60,000 nt of DNA from Lineus longissimus (lineage: Eukaryota; Nemertea; Pilidiophora; Heteronemertea; Lineidae): contig NC_088310.1 in assembly GCF_910592395.1 (NCBI RefSeq), positions 28,786,991 through 28,846,990 on the forward strand, written 5' to 3'. Below, piece after piece: positions 12,901 through 27,900 of the stretch; position 1 is the stretch's first letter; every line of letters begins with the position of its first letter. Under the pieces are notes generated by a model that was not told where the DNA came from, searched no databases, and saw nothing but the letters and a program-made list of their open reading frames with translations. A program made the position numbers and the translations under genes.

Positions 12901-15900
12901 CTAGCAACAACCACTACAGCTGCCCTCACCACTAACTACATCTCATCTTGTGCCACCTACTTGTAGAATGTGTAGGATTGATAACCGTACAGCAATGTTT
13001 GGTCATATTCCAGATGAAATAGAAAATAGGTAGCAATATCTCAAAATAACCTTACATTTGATTGATGAAAATGTTATACGGTTTCAGCGAAATCCAATAT
13101 AACCCTTGAGAAGCAAACAGTTATAAATGACAAGAATTTAATGACGTGGCTATCATGTAGCACCAACTGAAGAAAAACAGTCCGTTCAATTGCATATTGG
13201 AAAGCTGAACCGGCAGGTCCGATTGCATATTGGAAAGTTCAACTGTTAACAAGGATATAGTGGATTGATGATGATTGCCTCCAATAAATTGAAGAAGCTA
13301 TAGATATCACTATTTGAACATTGTCGCCTTGAGTACAGTACCAGTGGAAGAGACTGCTCAGCCTACAGAAAACCTGTTGTGATTCAATTGACAGATCAGA
13401 TGAGATCGAATACACTCACAAAGACTGGACAACATATGTTTCTCCAGGCATTACCTTGCTATAATGCTCGTGGACACTACAACTGCCTTCAACATGGAGA
13501 CAACTTGTCACAAAGAGTACTGTCATCATCATTAGTAAATTCTCACTGTTGTATACACCCATAATAAATCACGGATGTATTCTTCAGCCTATGACTGTAG
13601 ATGCCGGTAAATGATATCATGGGCAAGAATAACAAGGCCTCACCACTCAGCTCTGACCGTCATCACTATACATTCCTCGTCCCATAGCTCAATCAGAACC
13701 ACTGTCTGCTTGCTAGAGATCATCGATATCCAATATCCGCATAGCAAATATAAGGAGAGCTATTCTTGGAGGTTCACGATGATTATCATGTCTCTGATCA
13801 CCAGCAATCAACTGACTTGGAATCACAGCTAGTATTATGACAACAGCTAAACAACAGTATGGTCCTCAAGATGGAGAGATACTCTTAGAAGTTAAGATTG
13901 GTAAGAACAGAATGTGCTGATGTTTATGATGTTATGTCTCCAGTCATCAGGAAAGTAAGGGCTGAGGAGGATCATCAATACCTTTGGGTGACAGTGATCA
14001 GCTTGCCCACAAACGGTTTTAGAGAGGCATGTTCTTGGGGTATTGTTTTGATGTCTCTCAGGCAGTCGAGTAAGCCAAGTTAGCCACGATCAACTAACAG
14101 ATTTGGTGAAACCCTATCCGAAGATTCTATTCTTGGAAGCTGAACATATCAAAGTCTCACATCAGTCTGGAGGCTCTAGAAGCTGAGGTAGGTAATTGGC
14201 CTTGTTTGGTATTCAGGCTGCACTAATAGAAGGATTCCTACCGGACAGAGACAATCTACCACTGGTTTATGTGATTAGCCATGTCACATCGTCTGTAAGG
14301 GCGTGAAACCAATTTACCACTAGGTCCTGAGAACTCTGGAGACAGAGAAAGGACACTTTATTCTCCAGAGACTGTACAAGATAATATCAAGAGATTGGTT
14401 ATCTCTCCTACATTGACTCATGGTACACAATATATTTGGTAAGTCAAGCTGTACAAATGAGGACCAGACATGCTGGGAAATATGTAATATCAAAGGAATA
14501 CTGACATGAGTTAAGAAAGATGAATCTCATTCATCAATCTTAGCTAGGGTTTCGTAAATATCGATTCCACTAAAACAGTTTACAGATAGAAAGGCACCAA
14601 ATCTATTCCATCAAGGTCTTTGTGAGTAGGGACAACTGCTGAGCAGAAACTGATGTCAAAACGACATCCCGTAACAACCACGAGCCTTGTGACCATCAGC
14701 AACTGAGAACGGGGAGGTTCCATTCAATCCAACCCAAGTCTTTAGATAAAGCCACCAAATTGTATATCCTAGATATGGAAGCTTGACATAACAAGCTGCC
14801 AACAGCGATGTGACTGTCGAAGGATCGCTGCAACTCAAAATGGCAAAGTTCAACCTGATACGCAATCTAGACTACCTCTTGAGCCACAAGACACAAATGG
14901 AGATATGAACCCAGATCTAAAGAAGCTTCCAGTTATCATGCTCCCACCAGCAGACCCCAGGGCTCGAGGATAGTATTCACAGAAAGGTTGCCTAATTCAT
15001 CTCTCCAGCATAAGATGGTCTATCTGGTTACTTGCCGGCGGAAGAGGAGACTTTAAACCCCACAGCTTTGTCTGTCGGCAAACTAAGATTGTTGTTTTCT
15101 ATGGCATAAGAGTAAAGGAGTTAACAAGAATTTCAACTGATATATATCTTGCCAAGTCAGTCCCAAGCCCAAATGCATAAGAACATGGAATGGCTTAGGT
15201 GAGCAAAGTCATCGCGTAATACACCGCTTCCAACTGAAGGAATATCAGGATATCTCAATAAATTTCTGGTAGGAGAGAGGACACTAGAATACTAGATGAC
15301 ACTGGTTGGCCATGTATTTGCCATCAGACGCTTTACTAAGAATAGTGACAATGTAGACAAGATAGGGAAGGCAAAGAAGGACAGACTGAAGGTGACCTGG
15401 ACAATGTAGACACTATAGGGAAGGCAAAGAAGGACAGACTGAAGGTGACCTGGACAATGTAGACACTATAGGGAAGGCAAAGAAGGACAGACTGAAGGTG
15501 ACCTGGACAATGTAGACACTATAGGGAAGGCAAAGAAGGACAGACTGAAGGTGACCTGGACAATGTAGACACTATAGGGAAGGCAAAGAAGGACAGACTG
15601 AAGGTGACCTGGACAATGTAGACACTATAGGGAAGGCAAAGAAGGACAGACAGTAGGGGACCTGGAGAATGTAGACACTATAGGGAAGGCAAAGAAGGAC
15701 AGACTGAAGGTGACCTGGAGAATGTAGACACTATAGGGAAGGCAAAGAAGGACAGACGGTAGGGGACCTGGAGAATGTAGACACTATAGGGAAGGCAAAG
15801 AAGGACAGACGGTAGGTGACATGGAGAATGTAGACACTATAGGGAAGGCAAAGAAGGACAGACAGAAGGGGACCTGGAGAATGTAGACACTATAGGGAAG

Positions 15901-18900
15901 GCAAAGAAGGATAGACAGAAGGTGACCTGGCGAATGTAGACACTATAGGGAAGGCAAAGAAGGACAGACAGAAGGTGACCTGGAGAATGTAGACACTATA
16001 GGGAAGGCAAAGAAGGACAGACAGAAGGTGACCTGGAGAATGTAGACACTATAGGGAAGGCAAAGAAGGACAGACAGAAGGTGACCTGGAGAATGTAGAC
16101 ACTATAGGGAAGGCAAAGAAGGACAGACAGAAGGTGACCTGGAGAATGTAGACACTATAGGGAAGGCAAAGAAGGACAGACAGAAGGTGACCTGGAGAAT
16201 GTAGACACTATAGGGAAGGCAAAGAAGGACAGACTGAAGGTGACCTGGACAATGTAGACACTATAGGGAAGGCAAAGAAGGACAGACGGTAGGGGACCTG
16301 GAGAATGTAGACACTATAGGGAAGGCAAAGAAGGACAGACAGAAGGTGACCTGGATAATGTAGACACTATAGGGAAGGCAAAGAAGGACAGACAGTAGGG
16401 GAACTGGAGAATGTAGACACTATAGGGAAGGCAAAGAAGGACAGACAGAAGGTGACCTGGAGAATGTAGACACTATAGGGAAGGCAAAGAAGGACAGACA
16501 GAAGGTGACCTGGAGAATGTAGACACTATAGGGAAGGCAAAGAAGGACAGACAGAAGGTGACCTGGAGAATGTAGACAATATAGGGAAGGCAAAGAAGGA
16601 CAGACAGAAGGTGACCTGGAGAATGTAGACAATATAGGGAAGGCAAAGAAGGACAGACTGAAGGTGACCTGGACAATGTAGACACTATAGGGAAGGCAAA
16701 GAAGGACAGACTGAAGGTGACCTGGACAATGTAGACACTATAGGGAAGGCAAAGAAGGACAGACAGAAGGTGACCTGGAGAATGTAGACAATATAGGGAA
16801 GGCAAAGAAGGACAGACAGAAGGTGACCTTGAGAATGTAGACACTATAGGGAAGGCAAAGAAGGACAGACGGTAGGTGATCTGGAGACCATGGAAGGAAC
16901 CCGAAGGGAAGGACCTCGCATGGCCAGGACTTAAGAATACAAGATGACATTGTCTCAGCCAAGTGCTTCACATGTCAGCAGACTTAGCATTGACACTGCA
17001 GGCGTTACAAATGATACAAGGACATCTCCATGGAGACACGAATGCTTGCTGAGTCGAAGAATGCGTGTTCTATCAAGATTATGTAGCTTTCCCACATATT
17101 AACTAGGTAGCCATAAAACCTTGTTCCTCGCTGATTCCCTCAGCAACCATAACATCTCATTGATGCGAGATGCAAATGAAAAGTGGTGTTGCAATTGCAT
17201 CGAATGAGTAATGAGACCAAACTTATCTTTCGTTAAGTGTTTAGGCTGTGGGTTTGTATAGTAATGAGATTCATAGAATGAGAAGGAGCTATGAAGCTAA
17301 CATGATACATGCCTTCCTTTTGTTACAGCAGACCTCTGCCACTATACGGTCCTGCCTCTCTTAGTCACCTTTGTTGTATCTCAACAAGCGGGCTGATTGA
17401 GCAATCGACTTCATATTCAGGACACAACCTAATGGTGCCAAGCAGTTCAGTCAATAATCGAGGAGTAGATGGAGAACAACAAGGCGGATGTTCCCCATAG
17501 ACATTGAGGCAACAGACTTGGTGCCAATACAAAGAACTGCAATGTTTCGTAAGGATGCTGGAAGGCAAAGAAGATACCGGAGTAGTTCTCAGCAGCTTCC
17601 TTGACAAATGAGGAACAGTTGGACACAGGCAGAGGTCATGGCCGCTGATCGAGATATCCACTGTGTAGATTCCTGCCTTGTCCCAGACTCAGACCTCTTC
17701 ATGATCTAGATCTAGATGAGTTGGCCACTGATCCGAGATATCCACTGTGTAGTTTCCTGCCTTGTCCCAGACTCAGACCTCTTCATGATCTAAATCCAGA
17801 TGAGTTGGCCACTGATCCGAGATATCCACTGTGTAGTTTCCTGCCTTGTCCCAGACTCAGACCTCTTCATGATCTAGATCTGGATGAGTTGGACACCGTT
17901 ATGAGATGGAGCTGAAGTGCACCAGACCAGGACAGCCGATGGTTCCAGGAGTGAACAGGCGGCAAATAAGTGATCAATTTGGATTAACATGACTTTCAGC
18001 CATCAGGGAATGGTGAAGAGAGTTGGGTGAGGTTTCTGTCACAGTTTACTACAGCCAGCTGTGTTAGCAGTAGTTTTGAAACCCTTACCCCTACTCTACT
18101 ATACAACAGTGAGCTAACCTTGAGCCATTCTACACATTGATTTCTCATTATGACTCAGTGATAATCGCATCAAAAGATGATTTTTCTTTCATTTCATCTC
18201 ATAAAGATCTATTATCTCCTGACAACAAATGGAAAAATCACTTTGAACTATCGACGAGAGACAGAAATAACACCAAGGTAGAAATAGACGAGCGATCTTC
18301 ACCAATGGAAGCTTGTTTGATTGGTAAACTTCAAAGCGGTACCCATAGCTGTTAGCCGGAACACAATCCTAACGCTGTATTCTTGAAGCTTAATAGATAA
18401 CTACAGCTAAGGGATTGTTTTAAAGAACCGAAGCTAGGGTTTTGAACATATGTTTGAGGATTATGTGGTGAGATTGGTGGAGAACAACAGTGGGCAATTC
18501 TACTCCTGAAATCAGCCTACCTGGTCAACAGGTCACCTCTACGTACGGTGAGTAACCGTCCGGTGGAAGGTCTGAAACAAACAACAATCTCATGAGCCGA
18601 GTTTCACAAGTTTTTAATTTGGATGCTGAATCAGTGAATGTTTCCCGGCTAAGCTCCCATACTGTGGAATACACTACATAGTCACATCAGAAATGCTACG
18701 TCACCAACATACAGAAGACAGTGCAAAAGACAACATTTCTGAGAATATGTTGTATCTAAGCCGGGCTTGAGTCATCATCCTAAGACACAGAGACATGATG
18801 GTCTATGCAATACTGAGAGAAATGACCAGACTTATTACTCTAGTGACCATTAGTTAATGAATCATTGACTTATTGCCTGCCCTGGGCATTGATTATGAGT

Positions 18901-21900
18901 GTCTGGTATCCTGGACGTGATTTATAATCATATTAGGAGATGGAAATGCTCACGGGACAAAAAGACAATTACAATTAGAAGATTTCATGAGGACATCTCT
19001 TGTTTGCTTTACATCTTTCCTGACGCAAAGCTTGCAGTTCTCTACTCAAAAACACCTGTTTGCAACGTAAACTGGACATGGTGAAGCAGAAGGTTGTGGC
19101 CTTCCACTGGAACTATATAAGGACCTGGTGGTACAAAACAGGTCATAGCTGGGCATCATCTCTTTCAGTTAAGCCTATCAGACTCAAAGTTTGAGTTGAT
19201 GTCTGGGTCACTTTTCAGAAGCTTGGTGACCAATTGGTGGTCTTATGACAAATGGGCCCTGTTTCTTACAAAACATCACAAGTGGAGTTCGTTTTCTGTT
19301 CACCGAATCTCCTGTCTTCTATTCAAACTAATGCTATTCATTGATTTTTCATAACCTTAACAGTTCACATCCATCCAGATGAGAGATAATAATGAATGCT
19401 ACCCCGAGGCATTGTTTTCAGTACTATTGCCAGCAGGTGTGACAACATTGCCATAAATGATACGCCCACGAAAACACTATGAGCTATAGATTACAGATAA
19501 TGCAGATCAAAGAACAGATACATTTCCTTTGGCAACAGATCTGGTGAGAAGAAGAAGAAGAAGATGAATCCGTCAAGCATGATTCAGAGAATTAACCTGT
19601 GACTGATTGCGAGGTTTACTGTGATCCCATCATACTCCCTGTCAACTTGATCGACAGAAAATTCATTAATAAAATCGAGAACAAGCAAGCAATTTAGAAA
19701 CAAGTTCACCAAGCAAGTGTCACTTTTTAAATTTCAAGTCCTCACGTAATAAGATTATGGATTTCATTAGTTTTTTTTCTTGGCAGTTGCAAGATAGTTG
19801 ATGATGTAATTATGGAGAAATTGGTTCAAATTCTTGGATTTATTGAGATCTCAGGAAAGTAGCTGATGTGAAGTATTGATTAACCCAACATTAGAAACTC
19901 GCAGAATGGTTAAGTGTTTTGTCTTTAACCCAGCAATTCACGTTCAACCTCAAGGACCTTCACCAGATGGGCGTGGGCATCTCTGCCAGACACTCACCAA
20001 AAGATTGCCTCCAAGTAGAAAAGACAGCAAGGCTATTTATAGACAGCCAACACTAAACCGAGTGATAATCAACAAATATGGTTGAATCTGATCAATCATG
20101 CTCACAACAGAAGAAACAATTAATCAATCAATAAACTATAGATACGTTAGCAATAATTACATCTTAGCGATGGTATACATAGCACACAACAACAGACACG
20201 AAGCAATCACAACATGATAGCATCCTATTACTCCTGTACATGCAGTCAAGCTAATGCAGCCAATCTCACCCAACCATTTCTGAGGACATGTATACGACAA
20301 CATACATGTCCAACATACATGGGAACCCATCAGCTGTTGGCATTGACAACAGTTATTTGAAACGATATTCTGCAATGTTTCTGCAATATCATTGATATTG
20401 AGAAGAGTGATGGAACATATTGAAGATGTTTGAGATGTAGGATCAGAGATATGTTGGAAAGAAAGCTTCTCATTGTACCAAGTAAATAGAGAAGGGATGA
20501 TATCCTAACATGTCACTATCTTTTTTCACTCAATGCTCAAATAACATGGCTACAGAACGAGGATAACGGAATAGATACCTCACTGCCAGTTTTGGTTGTC
20601 CTATCAAACACCGCAAGAGTGGATTTAAAATGATGGCCGAACCAGGCTGCGGCTGAGGTTTTGGGTGAAGTGCCGTAGAGGTGAGGTGGGCCCATAGTAT
20701 ATATATACCATATTCTCTGGTTAAGCGCAAAGTGTTTTAGAATTTACAAGGAAATAAACAGAAATATGAACCAAATGTAATACTACCTTCCAAGGAAACT
20801 ATCCTTATATCCAATGTGAACCTCTCCGTTGATGATGCTAGGAGAAGCCTTGAAGACTTAGTGTTAATCCAATATGATGCTATCCTACCAGCTAGTGCTA
20901 GCTCCACAAATGTCTCCACACATTAGGTGCGAGTCACTCCTGTAGAACAATCTACGCTGAAATGACGGGTATGGGTTCCTACGAACAGAGGACTGTGGAC
21001 TGCATGTTCACCAGATCAATAGTCAGTACTGTTGTACGGTGGGATGCGCGTGCTAACCATGTGGTCCTTGTGGCAGCATCCGCCTGGCCTGCCCTCATTG
21101 ACACCACCATTAACCGAGGCCTATTCATCGCCATCGATGTACAACTAATTTTGTATTTATGGCAATATGGATATAAAAACAAACATTATCAATAAGTGAG
21201 CACATTACTGATGCAGGATTCAATCATGGGAACAAATTAATCATTGGCGACATAAATGTGCTCTCTGCCGATGCTGGTTCAGTGTCAAATCGTGAATACA
21301 TATTGGGAAAGCTTTGTCAATGACTGCCACTGCATAATGGAAGTGTGGCCGTGGTACTGTAATGGTGATGAATTCACACGGATCGCTGTGACCTTGTGCA
21401 GAATCACTCACCAATCAGCCAACAGTTTATTGACAGAGGTAGTTGTTTACAGTGGGGAGTGTCAAACGTGATCTTACAGTGGCGAGTTTTAATCATTTGG
21501 TGTAATGGTTGCCAGCGACAAAGCGACAAAATGCCTTCTTAAGATGCGGAAATATGTTTTGTCACAATCAAGAATCAAGCAGGTCTACCTACCCATGAGG
21601 TGACCAAAGGCAAGACAGGGTCACGAGGTTGAACCTTACCCTCAGAAACATGCAGATGATCAAATGATCGCCTGAGACCAACATGATATCCTCCATATCA
21701 AGTCTGATGTACACAGCTGTGCAATGAACCTCTATGAAGACAATACCTACACACCAGTTAATCAATAACATTTTCATGACTGACTTTGTATGTTAAGGCT
21801 TTAACAGTCAGCTGCATTTTGTACCACAGAACAACATCTGACCTATATGCACCCTGGGATTAAGGTTTTTGATACTCCTACATCATATACAGTGGAACCC

Positions 21901-24900
21901 CAGTAACACAACCACTCATCGGTCCGAGGTTGAATGGTCGCGTTACCAGGGTGGTCGGGTTAGTGAAGTTGAATATGACCATGTATCATTTATTCATTGA
22001 CCAAGATAAATGCATCAATGATACCATACCGACCGAATCAAGAAATGTCAACGCAATTCTCACAAAAGGTAAACACATCAAGCCACATCTTGACAGGTGG
22101 ACAGGTGGAATGAATATTAGCCAGGAATCAGAATCCCGCATAAAAGATTTGTCAGCGTCCACAGCACGGGATCAGAAACCATTCCTACTCTCTGCCTGCT
22201 GTGATCAAAGGCAATCTTGCCAACAGTCTCACCAGGATCCCTTGACAGTCGAACCAATGGTGGGTGAAATAAACTAATTGTTGGCGACTCCCATAGCTCA
22301 TCCATCTTCATGGAAAGGATTCTGCTGAGAGAAGACGACTCTCAGAAGCAGAAGCAGCCTCTATCAAACAACAAAATATCGCTGCCTTTTTTCCTCCCTA
22401 TGACAAGATATAAATAAATGCCAAACTCTAAGTAGCCTGAAAGTGGAGCCTTGGAAACGTGAGCTCTAATCAGTACACTCATTTGAAGAGAAACCGTAGC
22501 AATGTGCTACATTCAAGGTTGGTGCATTGAACCCGATTCCCAAATGTCGACAAAGATTCCATAACAGGAAATGAGTAATACAATAGTGAGAAGCACAAGC
22601 TGAACTAAAGATCACCTCACCATATGTAATTAGTCACAAATGAGCCTCATCGACAGAGGAAGATTGTGTTTCATTGCGAACAATCAAAACCAGCAAGTGA
22701 GTTTCCCATAACATGACCATATCATTGTTAACAAACCTGTACCACAGCAGGACCATTTGATCTTTAAGGCAGAAGACAGAAGGCCATCAATATATGCCCT
22801 TATCATTGCCGTCTGCCCATCCAATCTAATAGAGACAATGGCCACCACCATCACAATACTCAACATGCTCAGTCTAATTCAGAGTCAGAAATCTGTTCAC
22901 CCCCCACCAATGGCATAAAATGGCACCCTCCAGTTACTATAGCAACCAGCAAACTATGGTTTGGAATGTTCTCGCGGAGGATGAACGCAGACGTACATCA
23001 CATTGTTTGGATGATTTATCATGATGCAGACGACAGCTTGCCGTCTGCTTGTAATAATCCGAACACCATGAAGACACTAATCCATGTCTGCACCATTAAA
23101 GGTGGATTCGCAAGCCTTATTATCGTTCAATATACAGTGGAACCCCGGTAACATGACCACTATTGGGACCGATAACGGCAATTAGTATAGGCCCTTTGGT
23201 TGGGTTAGATGGGTGAATATTTCAGGAACCAACCCACCTCACGGCCAAAAGTAAGGCATATAAGGCAAAGATACCTCCCGAACCAGAGACCTCTTGACAG
23301 CTAGTCGAGAGTCCGAGCCGAAATCACAGTAGCTCCTAATTCAACGCTGAAACCATCTCATCGTTGTTCTGACATCTTACATAAGCCAATCAAAAAACAA
23401 TGCTGCCATCTATTAAATGATATGTAAACTTCATCGTAGAGTCATGTCTGAGAGCCATCTCATGTCACTGCAGCACATCATGGATCAAGACTTTGTCTTA
23501 TATCATAAGAAGTTGGAGAACAGTTGCATTTTGAGTTCAAGGTATCTGACACATAACTTGATTATAGTACTAACAGTTCTTACTCAAGCCTCTCTTACTT
23601 CAAATCCCTCATTCTTTGACTGGGATTCCTTGTACCATAAGCCAGGGCGAGCACAAGACAATATTCAGGTGGACAGCAGCGTCAGATGAATTCTTCCTCC
23701 CAGATCCGCCTAGAATCACTTGGCTGATGTTGACATTACAGTAGTGGCACACATCTAAGCTAACGAGAGAGAAAGCAGCAATAACCAGCCACTTCAAGAG
23801 GTCGTATGTGATACTGATGATGAAGCCAAATGTCTTGCACAGCCTGGATAAGGGTAAGACCATTGAGAAAATGTGACGTGATGTCATCATAATACCTCCT
23901 TCGGGGAGAACGCTAAGAACCTTGATGTTAATCAGATTATACCAATGCAAACCCTTTTTTATAGACTTGCACTGTAACAGGTTATTGAGCATAAAACCTA
24001 TAAGATCCACTTAGCCAAAGAAAGTCTCAGCCGCTCTTGTCAAATGCAACATGTTCGGGAGCAGAAAGCTTCAGGAAATTAGACACTATTGTGTGGATGA
24101 TACTAATCTTCTCCCAAGAAGGCAACGATAGATGAGTTGTTTGAAAGCAAAGCACTCAGCAGAAGCGAGAAGGAAATCAGCATGTCCATCATTCACTTTG
24201 GTAGAGAGATTAAAGGTGTCACCACAAGTGTGTTACTAGCACGATGGTTTTGCTCAGATTGACCTGGTGAAGAAACAGAAAGACAGATCCAGCCGGTAAT
24301 GTCATTCTTTCAATGCGCTTGAGAGTTAAAGTAGGGTGTGGCACCCTGGCTCTCTCTGCTTTCTCTCATTGAACTGCCATCTTTATCATTGATCAAAAGC
24401 TTTTCCCAAATAAGTCACCGTTCCTGCACTTTTCAAACTGTACCCCTCTGCCCTGCTTTTTAAGATTTCTAGCTGATACAAAAATGTCACATGCACTGTT
24501 TCTATAACGGGGGGGGGGGGGGGACACTTTCAGTAGCAGTAGGAGGGCTGCTGCGAGTGACAGCAATTCTCCCCATGTAAACAGACTAACACCATCCAAT
24601 TGGTATATGATGCCTCAAGCTGTACTATTTGTAAGATTTCATTATTGTCATTAAGAAATAATCAGCTTGCTGACATTAAGATTAAAAGAGCAAGTAGAGA
24701 GAGGGCAACTTCCCAGAGAGAGATGGAAGAGAGACTGCAGCCATCCTAAAGCATCAAACTGACATGCTGATCCTGATCTAAACAGATGGCATGGAAGGTT
24801 TACGATTTGCGTGGGCCCATACCAAACGTCCACCGAGGACCAAGCTTTTGGTTTGGTGTGATTACGCACCCTACAGTGGACTTGAATACCAGTCTCCTGA

Positions 24901-27900
24901 CATCATTACAGAATGCAAAAGAACACAAGCTGCAATGCATGATGTTACGTCATTGCCAACATGACATCAAACTGAAACGAGTTACACCCAGGAAGTCTGT
25001 AGGAAAGAGGTTCCCATTTTAAAGTAGACTTGATGCTTTCTACAAGCAAACACTCAACCACACTTGATTCAGACTTAAGATTCACACAAGAAAAGCTTGA
25101 TTAATCAACATATCAACATGGCCACATCGTTTTCAAGAAGCTCTGGCTACAAGCTGAACATCACTGCCCTCACAATAGCCAATAAAGTAATGGACAGTCC
25201 TTCTTTCTTATGCTTTCTCTCCAAGCATACTGACTGGGCAGATTATCTCAAGAACATCTCATCACCAAGCTCTGCTTTAAAGGGTTCATCAGCAAATTGG
25301 TTGAGGAATAGTACAGTAACCCTCTCATGCAGTAGGGAGGAGTGATTCACTCATGCTGTGGTAAGGAGAACTTGTATGGCTGGCTGAAGTGTTGTTATCA
25401 TCCTCTATGTGACACAGCACTATGAATAAGAGCCACCGAATATAAATGATAAGTGAATGTTGCGTGTTTTAGTCCTTGTATGATAGCTTACCACTGTACC
25501 ACATCGGAGCCTATCACTCTTACCTGAAAAGATAGAACAGAAGCATATCATAAGCTACAGTATGTGGTTTATCCTTGGGGCCTGGATGTATCACACCTAA
25601 CCTCCAAGTAGATAATCAACAAATATGGTCATCTCCATAGACAGATAATATCTGTTTTGACAATATTGGACGTTGCAGAAAAAAAAGTGAAAAAAATATT
25701 TGGACTTAGAACATTTTTCATCATTGAGTCAGTTCAAAATTTTGAAAAATTTTCAAAGTCAAAAAAGTTTTGGGACTGATGATGTTGGTTCATTTTGAGC
25801 AGAAAACAAAAAAACCAGTGAAAATTTTTTTTCGACTTAGAATATTTTCCGGGTTAGGGTAAGGGTTAGCAGAAAAAAGCCAAAATTTTGAAAAATTTTC
25901 AGAGTTAAAAAAGTATTGGGACTGATGATGTTGGTTCATTTTGAGCAGAAAACCAAAAAAACTGTGAAAATATTTTTTGGACTTAGAAATTTTTTCAATT
26001 TTCAGTCAGCTCAAGTGCCATTCTTGCTATTTCATAACATATAATGTCTGTAGACTTGTGATGTTCAAAGTACAAGTCAATCCCTCCACGCTCAATGTGG
26101 AGATATCTCAGCTCTCTCATTTGATGCCATCTATCTGACTTTAGGTCTTATATGTCTCATAGCAATTTTCAAGAAGGGGATGTACACCTAATCAAAGCAA
26201 TGCAATGCAAGGCGGAAATCCTATCCCATCTCAAAGTTGAAAGGTGTTTGAAATGATGATCTTGCCTAATGTAGAGATATCATGATCAACAAGAGTCTCC
26301 TTTCCTTCCTGCATCATGGAATCGTAGATATCAACCAGAAGGTACTTCAAGATGAGTTCAGATGCATATACTTGTAATACTGGCACTTGAAAGGAAGCCT
26401 TCCATCACACAGGCCTCTACTGTCCTTAATGTCCACAGGCTTTTTCATTCTCCCGGCTGTACTGGGACCAAGGTAATTTTCCGAGGAGGGCTATTAAGAG
26501 TACTACAGCTAAGTTAGGTTTCATGGCACCTCTCTACTCCACAACTGGTTACAGCCTATAACTAACATTTTCTATATAAACCCTATGATAGAAAACGCTA
26601 TAAATATATCTCTACCTTACGTCATACTCGATGCAATTCTGCACTCTGACAAAGGTATCGGAGAGCTTCATGTGTCATCATGTTTCTCTAAAGATTTTAA
26701 AGGTTAATCCATTAACACTCCACTTCCAGAGGGCAAGATGGATTTTAGCTACCATGCAACATTCATGACAATATGTAAGAATCTTATTCTAAAGGGAACA
26801 AAATGGCAAAAAATATTTATAATCTTCTCAGGTTACGATCATGTCAGACAAGCAAGTCTCTTGGGAAGGGCGGGAATGAAGTTGATATAATCAGCACCCT
26901 TTGGAACAAAGCGAGCAAGGTGCATTCTCAAGGTGGAGAAGCAAGCAAGCCTGGAAGTATGACATGTCCAGCCCTGTTGTCAGCCAATGTTCTGCTGCGG
27001 CCCCAGATATTACTGAAAATGCAAGACTCCACAGCAGTTATATCATACCAACAATATTTGCTCTTGATAATATGGAAGTTGACTCTCATTTAGACTTATA
27101 AATGGGATAAGTCCATACAATGAACAGCTAAGAAGGGGAGATTTTAGTCCAAGTCATCTGCACTATCTCTCTGCCAGGTCTGCTGCAATGGCTACAAGTC
27201 ATCTGCACTATCTCTCTGCCAGGTCTGCTGCAATGGCTACAAGTCATCTGCACTATCTCTCTGCCAGGTCTGCTGCAATGGCTACAAGTCATCTGCACTA
27301 TCTCTCTGCCAGGTCTGCTGCAATGGCTACAAGTCATCTGCACTATCTCTCTGCCAGGTCTGCTGCAATGGCTACAAGTCATCTGCACTATCTCTCTGCC
27401 AGGTCTGCAATGGCTACAAGTCATCTGCACTATCTCTCTGCCAGGTCTGCTGCAATGGCTACAAGTCATCTGCACTATCTCTCTGCCAGGTCTGCTGCAA
27501 TGGCTACAAGTCATCTGCACTATCTCTCTGCCAGGTCTGCTGCAATGGCTACTCTGCTACTAGATTATCTGTACCCCATCCTTTCCATCCACAGAAACCT
27601 ATTTTCTCTGCTTCTTCTGTTGCCATAGCTGCCAGCCATGAACAATACACAGAAAAAACATTGTTTTCTTACAATGATAGATATCATGCACTTTTTTCCT
27701 TCTGGCCACTCCTGACATTGACGTTTAATGAAGGCAATAAGAGCTCGACCAATAGTGATATTCAGCATCAAGGAGATGACAACAGAACTGCATTAGACAG
27801 ACAGTCCGAAAGTGCCAATGTGCCTTTTTCTCTTAAATTGTTGATCTCTGAATGAGACGTCTCTTAGCTGTCATCCTCCACATGCTGGCTGTAATGTGAG

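Noticed and set aside
16420-16971. Minus-strand [14 protein letters not shown] repeat frames
   Set aside because: 53-bp array read through three shifting frames; typical repeat artefact.
25852-25872. Interstitial telomere repeat (gggttagggtaagggttag)
   Set aside because: Only three imperfect units, inside the AT-rich dispersed repeat.
27128-27628. Cys/Arg-rich minus-strand and Ser/His-rich plus-strand repeat proteins
   Set aside because: Products of the 45-bp array (divisible by three); frames end at its edges.
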